From NCBI GenBank assembly GCA_002633005.1, contig NMRA01000444.1:341722-378486 (forward strand): 36,765 nucleotides of DNA, read 5' to 3'. The notes below the pieces were generated by a model, which was not told where the DNA came from, searched no databases, and worked only from the letters and a program-made list of their open reading frames with translations. The stretch's first letter is position 1, and the number at the start of each line of letters is the position of its first letter. Source of the DNA: Phoronis australis. Taxonomy: Eukaryota > Phoronida > Phoronidae. Below are positions 33,901 to 36,765 of this stretch, in pieces. The position numbers and the translations under genes are program-made.

Positions 33901-35881
33901 AATTGACCACAAACACTTTTTACAATCTGGTAAAAGAAAATATTTTCCAGATCTATGTAAGAGCTAAAATATTTTTACATGAGCATACTTCAACAAAAAG
34001 TGGACAAATAAAATATTACCTTCTGACCTACCCATCTCATTGGAGTAACATTAGGGCCTTAGACGATTCTGATTTAAATGTTCAATTCTGAGTCCAAAAA
34101 TAAAGTTGGGAAACCATTGATAAACCAACAACATCTTAAGTAACTAAAACAATAAGAGCAACACCCCCTCAAGGATAAATAACAAACGTGTCATTTCAAC
34201 TTGAAAAATTGTTCTTTTAATAGTTCAATGACACCACCTAAGTTATCTGACATTAAACAAACTGAGTCACACTGCTGAACTTTGCAAATAATGAGGAGCT
34301 TGCTTATAAAAGGTCTGTGAACTTAAGTGCTAAGAAAGCCAAACACAAGTTGAAAACGAAGGACTTCCTACTGTTAAATCTTTATTGCTTTTAACATGTG
34401 TACTTTACACCTGATTGGTTGTACCTAAAGACACCAGATCACTTCAGACATTCAAATATCAAATACATGAACTTTCCAGTTCCATCGGATATCTAGTCTC
34501 CATGCCATTAATGGACTCCAAAAGTCGTAATTACCATACTAAAATTTCTACACAAAAACAAATTAACTACGATATTTTGCGATGCAAGAAGTCTAGCATC
34601 AGGTACATACAAACTAGAATAACATTTTTATTATAAAAATGCTTTCAAAATTTGTCTCCAACTAAGCATTGAGCATCGTTGCTGCCATCAGCTCCATACA
34701 ACACTAATGAGATTTATATTTTAAAAATCAGCAAATGAAATTGTGACATCAAATTTACCCGAGGAGGGTATATTTAACATATACTTTTTGACAGGGATGA
34801 TGCTGGAAAATTAGGATGATCACCCGTTTAGAGAAGACGCATCCATTTAGATGACACATTTAGACAGTGTACTTGCAATTTAGAGTGGAGTCAAAAAGGA
34901 ACATCCAACATTAAAAAGTCATGCTTTTGCAGAATTTTGTTCCAAAAAACACTCTATGTAGCCTGGTTAATGCCATAAACCGACTCCCCTAAGTAAGGGT
35001 CTGGCCGGTCTGGGAAGGAAATCTTTTTACATATTAAATCAGAAACAATGCAAGAAAAGATACCATGTTACAAGTATTAAAATAGGAACATTTTTCGCAA
35101 CCAATGCTTTAAAAACAAAGACAATATTAATTAAAGGACAACCTGTAGATTTTTGTAGTTAGAATAGGATACTTTGGATCTCCCAAAATGAATGTTTTTG
35201 TTGAGAATTAAATCTGGGAGTGAACCACTCCATTGATAATTTTGTTGGTAAAGGCTGTATGCACACAGGTTAAAGAGACTGATAACGGAATTGTAGTGAA
35301 CTCGGGTAAAAAAACACAATAGTAGTTGAACATCAGAACAATGACTGGTAATATTTTGTTTATCACACTAGCTAATAGTAATCAGTAGATTTTCATTAAA
35401 ATTTGAATATTTAGCATGCCAAATTTCCATTAGTCACATGCTATGAAACAAAAAAACAAAATAGGCTGTCACTGAATGGAAGGGTGAACTTGTTTGTATT
35501 AACAAAGTGATATGACTTTCCATCTTGGTTCTTTATGCTGTGCAAATGTAAACAGATTCACAAGATAGGGTGTACTCAAAAAGTTTGTAAGCAGTTTTGA
35601 AAATGACAGTGACGAATTATTGCGAGACTAAGGAGTAAATACAAATAAACAGGCTGTTTTACGGAGGTCATAAATAATAAACACGAAAAATCTGGCAAAA
35701 TATTAAGAAATTGTGAAGAACCTGACAATTTGTTTTAGTGATACTTGATAAGTCGATGTTGATAACAAATGAATGTTGATGTTGACCACAAACATTGCCG
35801 TTTAAATAACACGCGCATCATACCTGACGCCCCACAGTCAGCGCAGACTTCGCTGGTCTGACGTAGCTTTCCCCTGGACAT
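15800..35881 (-). CDS. GIT1/GIT2 orthologue (Git): GIT-family ArfGAP and focal-adhesion scaffold (complete, 19 exons)
   Basis: Exon lengths sum to 2259 nt, coding 752 residues (human GIT1 is about 761), with every junction in phase. Order: ArfGAP domain (1-125) with CX2CX16CX2C zinc finger and arginine finger R41 in HRSLGRHIS; ankyrin repeats (about 134-230); two Spa2-homology repeats (about 245-360); coiled coil (about 445-505); a Ser/Pro/Gln-rich linker; C-terminal helical paxillin-binding domain (about 628-752). GIT proteins stimulate GTP hydrolysis on Arf6/Arf1 and scaffold PIX, PAK, FAK and paxillin at focal adhesions, endosomes and synapses. Invertebrates such as Drosophila have a single GIT, so a GIT1 versus GIT2 label is not meaningful here. 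The start ATG matches the vertebrate MSRK start. Introns not listed separately hold no further coding sequence I can support. Confidence 0.96.
16245..16308 (-). CDS. GIT exon 18: paxillin-binding domain
   Basis: Acceptor tgttgcag, donor gag|gtaaat. PCSDMIHAAVTDMASLFPE matches PCSEKIHLAVTEMASLFPK. Confidence 0.96.
16711..16887 (-). CDS. GIT exon 17: start of paxillin-binding helical domain
   Basis: Acceptor ttattctag, donor ag|gtaagt. LPSQEKVVKKTENITHKIQD LLQSARAYK aligns with LPSTEDVILKTEQ.TKNIQELLRAAQ of GIT1, helix 1 of the four-helix FAT-like domain. Confidence 0.95.
17106..17194 (-). CDS. GIT exon 16: linker with SDYDN motif
   Basis: Acceptor cctttcag, donor ag|gtgggt. VDKVAKLPDQQSDTSDYDNN; the SDYDN segment matches ESDYDNTP of GIT2 and DSDYENT of GIT1. 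Confidence 0.92.
17988..18053 (-). CDS. GIT exon 15: linker
   Basis: Acceptor tttgtag, donor gct|gtatgt, 22 codons, phase 0-0: PAFREEMINSMHSQEERLPD SA. Placed by splice signals and phase; similarity is low. It could be alternatively spliced. Confidence 0.65.
18731..18934 (-). CDS. GIT exon 14: coiled-coil end and Ser/Pro/Gln-rich linker
   Basis: Acceptor catttcag, donor atg|gtagga, 68 codons, phase 0-0. Starts IDNMSQENSKLR, continuing the heptads. Later has RRQNSNSSNRPQSMFEQRD, like the R.SM.E segment of GIT2. Confidence 0.9.
19974..20126 (-). CDS. GIT exon 13: coiled coil
   Basis: 51 codons, phase 0-0. ISLEDYLDVKKSLVASEARV then QQLMQTNKDLKQHIVILQNR matches the V.L.EYLELKKALATSEAKVQQLM coiled coil that dimerises GIT. 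The acceptor (aaaaaag|ag) is weak. The donor is agg|gtgagt. Confidence 0.9.
20282..20329. repeat. 17-bp tandem repeat, 3 copies
   Basis: atgtcgtatttctaac twice, then atgtcgtattct. In the GIT intron. Confidence 0.8.
20791..21195. repeat. Perfect 15-bp minisatellite, 27 copies
   Basis: atgtactacaagtcc repeated 27 times with no difference visible, flanked by partial units (tagtcc before, atg after). It lies in the GIT intron between exons 13 and 12. The period is a multiple of three and only one of the six phases contains a stop, so long open frames here are an artefact of the repeat. Confidence 0.98.
21628..21723. repeat. Second 15-bp repeat, about 6 copies
   Basis: gatgacgacggtgat repeated from 21628. 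It is in the same intron as the 27-copy repeat but unrelated in sequence. Confidence 0.95.
21987..22037 (-). CDS. Possible GIT cassette exon (17 codons)
   Basis: The acceptor is preceded by a pyrimidine-rich tract (ttcttttcaaatgcag), and the donor is gag|gtgaga. It is 51 nt and phase 0-0, so it can be included or skipped without breaking the frame. Peptide KYSGLSFPHSSMISFTE has no family match that I recognise. It lies where vertebrate GIT genes have variable sequence. Confidence 0.4.
22354..22559 (-). CDS. GIT exon 12: acidic linker
   Basis: Acceptor tttcacag, donor acg|gtaaga. Contains SQLSDDEPLYDIVASDEDYS, the counterpart of the DYDSVASDED segment of GIT1. Confidence 0.93.
22810..22863 (+). 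other. G-run cluster (possible G-quadruplex) beside a single-N join
   Basis: gggg, gggg, gggg and a run of 11 G separated by short spacers between about 22818 and 22854. The N at 22863 marks an assembly break right after it. Confidence 0.7.
23348..23465 (-). CDS. GIT exon 11: Spa2-homology repeat 2, end
   Basis: Acceptor attttag, donor g|gtaagg. GRQKLARVNAREFATLVIDI followed by LSDAKRRQQG is near-identical to vertebrate GIT. Confidence 0.97.
24069..24166 (-). CDS. GIT exon 10: Spa2-homology repeat 2
   Basis: Acceptor gtttcag, donor cag|gtaagg. Contains WLQSQSQTNLVSDRQTVPFL then PVNPEFTSTRNQ. Confidence 0.96.
24227..24294. repeat. 23-bp GC-rich tandem repeat, 3 copies
   Basis: ggtctgcctgcccctgctca followed by ggg; copies at 24227, 24250 and 24273. 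In the GIT intron upstream of exon 10. Unusually GC-rich for the region. Confidence 0.9.
24671..24743 (-). CDS. GIT exon 9: Spa2-homology repeat 1, end
   Basis: Acceptor ttttccag, donor t|gtacgt. LPNNLFEELAMDVYDEVDRR END matches the invariant LFEELAMDVYDEVDRRE of GIT1/2. Confidence 0.97.
25590..25687 (-). CDS. GIT exon 8: Spa2-homology repeat 1
   Basis: Acceptor tgcttcag, donor gcg|gtaagc. Contains HFIIPEMADSSLDLSELAKA AKRKLQA, the first SHD repeat, which in GIT proteins binds PIX and FAK. Confidence 0.97.
26095..26170 (-). repeat. tRNA-like SINE head
   Basis: On the minus strand, tagctgagtgg is an exact pol III box A. tctgc-acagtaa-gcaga forms a perfect 5-bp anticodon stem with a 7-base loop. 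ggttcacag follows where box B is expected. The T stem is poor and position 33 is not T, so this is a SINE or pseudo-tRNA rather than a working tRNA gene. Confidence 0.5.
26284..26378 (-). CDS. GIT exon 7: end of ankyrin region
   Basis: Acceptor acttacag, donor g|gtaggt. Encodes RAEGHNDLADRLVECQYELT then DRLAYFLCGRKP, a highly conserved GIT segment. Confidence 0.96.
26848..26978 (-). CDS. GIT exon 6: ankyrin repeats
   Basis: Acceptor atttgtag, donor ag|gtgagt. Contains PIHVAAQAGQTAQAELLVIY then GADPGAMDGMGKTPVDYA, the typical ankyrin HVAA and TP.DYA signatures. Confidence 0.96.
27297..27383 (-). CDS. GIT exon 5: start of ankyrin region
   Basis: 29 codons, phase 0-0. QLHSSVRTGNLETSLRILSL GANPNFVHP is an ankyrin-type repeat like QLHSSVRTGNLET of GIT1. 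Confidence 0.96.
27978..28050 (-). repeat. tRNA-like SINE head
   Basis: Minus strand: tggtgcagtga (box A, last base off) followed by ggatcgagtca (box B, close to GGTTCGANTCC) at tRNA-like spacing. In the GIT intron between exons 5 and 4. Confidence 0.45.
28511..29045. repeat. Nested tandem repeat, 69-bp and about 100-bp units
   Basis: gcctccttcaataattacta recurs at 28511, 28775, 28875 and 28973 (last spacings 100 and 98). Between the first two, shorter 69-bp units (tgtattaatg at 28601 and 28670) repeat the rest. A single N at 28733 lies inside, so copy number is unreliable. Confidence 0.9.
29178..29280 (-). CDS. GIT exon 4: end of ArfGAP, with tandem donors
   Basis: Acceptor tttccag. Encodes HPTKADFIRAKYQFLAFSKK ... 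IEDLSR. Donor agg|gtaagt at 29178. A second donor, agg|gtaagt, lies 24 nt further (exon edge 29154) and would add VSIIDLRR in frame. Confidence 0.93.
29336..29380. repeat. CA/CGCA microsatellite
   Basis: Alternating acac and acgc units just upstream of GIT exon 4. Confidence 0.95.
29603..29715 (-). CDS. GIT exon 3: ArfGAP
   Basis: Acceptor tttatag, donor ca|gtaagt, phase 0 to 2. Contains LVSLGANNIWEHSLLDPS, matching the N..WEHSLLDP segment of GIT ArfGAP domains. Confidence 0.95.
30160..30293 (-). CDS. GIT exon 2: ArfGAP core
   Basis: Acceptor tttacag, donor tca|gtaagt. Contains WASINRGVLICDECCSVHRS and LGRHISQVKSLKK: the second zinc-binding Cys pair and the catalytic Arg after CCSVH. Confidence 0.95.
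30294..35823 (-). other. GIT intron 1 (5.5 kb)
   Basis: Runs from donor g|gtatga after exon 1 to acceptor tttacag before exon 2. AT-rich. It holds the repeat blocks at 31540-32720 and no coding sequence I can support. A long first intron is where enhancers or alternative promoters could sit, but none is identifiable. Confidence 0.8.
31540..32720. repeat. Dispersed-repeat-like blocks, including a 33-bp tandem repeat
   Basis: Recurrent phrases such as caagtttcaggaagatgcgt and caccaaatttcagaaagata, cagaaaatcttgaataattt, and cagtgccacc / cagcgccatc. These have the same style as the element at 13530. Four copies of a 33-bp unit (tatgtgtccgataggcattg...) lie at about 32007-32138. Confidence 0.6.
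35824..35881 (-). CDS. GIT exon 1 (start codon)
   Basis: ATG at 35881-35879; MSRGKLRQTSEVCADCGAS supplies the first two zinc-binding Cys. Donor g|gtatga, phase 1. The frame is open upstream, but MSR is the conserved start. Confidence 0.92.
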
Positions 35882-36765
35882 GGGAAATGGGTACTGTGAG
35901 ACCTTAATCCACTGTAATTGCACCAAAATATCAGGTGAAAGAAACACCCTCTCTTTGAACAGGAAGCAAACCACAAAGACCACTGGGTGGCGCTGTAAGA
36001 AGATGACTAATTAAAAGTCGTAAATATACATTTTCCTCTATTTTATCTCAATTGATTCTGCTATTCAATACGATATAATTCACATAATGTATTACCAAAT
36101 GAGTAGAAACAAGTCTTAAAACTTTCGGTTAATGAATTTTGTTTTACGACTCGTGTAAAGTAGTCGTACACAAACAGCTTTTTGAAGGAAGGGGATTTGG
36201 GAAGCTGACTTTGAGAAATGTCTGAGAAAACTTTATCTAAAGAGTACCCTTTGCATTGGTTGATTTGGCACAACGATTACAGAGAGCTGGATTCAACTCT
36301 TAAGAACGACGCCGTAAGTTTAAATTTACTGTAGTTGTATTATCTGCTTTTAACATGTCGTCATGCCAAGTTTTCTTCACGCCTGAGCCGTCGAGGCTGA
36401 GCCTGAGGCCGTGAGTCGTGACTCTGAGTCACAACTTGTTGAGACGTGACTTTTGGAAATTGTTACATTATGAAATGTTCTATGACTTACTCTTCCAGTT
36501 TGGTTGCCATGAATTTAAATAGTCATGAACGGGCGTAAGTTGGCAAGGCATGCTGAATGGTTTTTTAGGATTTTTTTTGGAAAAGTTGAGTGGGGTGCAT
36601 TTACTCATACAATTGGGATTAACTCCCAAGAAGTTGCATTTATGCATTGGGTGGTGGCACATTATAATTAATCCTGTGCGCTGGAAGATTTTCTGTAAAT
36701 TATTTTTAACGCTAGCTACTGTCAATGACAAAGTTTGCGTAGTTACTATGTGTACCTTTTGAGTG
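35882..36765 (-). other. GIT 5' flank (5' UTR and promoter region)
   Basis: Upstream of the GIT start codon. A possible acceptor (cttcttacag) about 115 bases before the ATG could end a 5' UTR intron. No second gene is recognised up to the window end. Confidence 0.45.
36418..36432. promoter_or_regulatory. 15-bp palindrome with AP-1-type site
   Basis: gtgactctgagtcac is an inverted repeat around its central base and contains tgagtca, the AP-1 (TRE) consensus, about 540 bases upstream of the GIT start codon. Function is inferred from the motif only. Confidence 0.3.

Noticed and set aside
35882-35983. Upstream in-frame extension of GIT (MVFVVCFLFK...)
   Set aside because: Conserved GIT proteins start at MSRK/MSRG, and the extension has no family match. 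Probably 5' UTR read in frame.

Overview
This is eukaryotic, animal nuclear DNA. Two spliced protein genes can be rebuilt exon by exon, with consistent splice phases, GT/AG borders and protein-family similarity. The rest is AT-rich intron and intergenic sequence with many minisatellites and old repeat copies. Gene content and the abundance of short tandem repeats suit an invertebrate, perhaps a mollusc or another lophotrochozoan. That placement is weak.

Left part, + strand, 17-12123: the 3' portion of a TRMT2A-like (TrmA/RlmD-family) tRNA uridine-5-methyltransferase gene in nine exons. Its 5' end lies outside the window. The SAM-binding motifs are kept. The positions that carry out catalysis in the family are all replaced: FFQ Gln to Arg, SCNP Cys to Thr, HCE Glu to Gln. 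The last exon then continues without a break into a tail of roughly 790 residues. The tail is acidic, has a strong SUMO-interacting motif, a cluster of SUMO-acceptor consensus sites, two copies of a degenerate module ending in an S/T-P-T-K-R-(RG)n block, and a final RG-rich basic end. The combination suggests a pseudoenzyme re-used as a nuclear or SUMO-linked scaffold. The intron plus first part of this exon is present twice, as 7611-9211 and 9213-10816, joined by a single N. This is most likely two overlapping contigs or haplotypes that were not merged.

Middle, 12124-15799: 3' flank, a 65-bp tandem repeat running into a 256-base assembly gap, and an old element of diverged repeated blocks ending in a perfect 14-bp hairpin.

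Right part, - strand, 35881 down to 15800: a complete GIT-family ArfGAP gene in 19 exons giving 752 residues. An extra 51-nt cassette exon and a 24-nt alternative donor are also possible. Domains in order are ArfGAP zinc finger, ankyrin repeats, two Spa2-homology repeats, coiled coil and C-terminal paxillin-binding helical domain. The two genes are convergent. I see no direct functional link between them.

Other structure: a 15-bp repeat in 27 identical copies, a second 15-bp repeat in the same GIT intron, a 31-bp hairpin-forming minisatellite in the TRMT2A-like gene, three tRNA-like SINE relics, and several smaller repeats. Single-N joins at 9212, 22863 and 28733 mark assembly breaks. GIT upstream sequence occupies 35882-36765.
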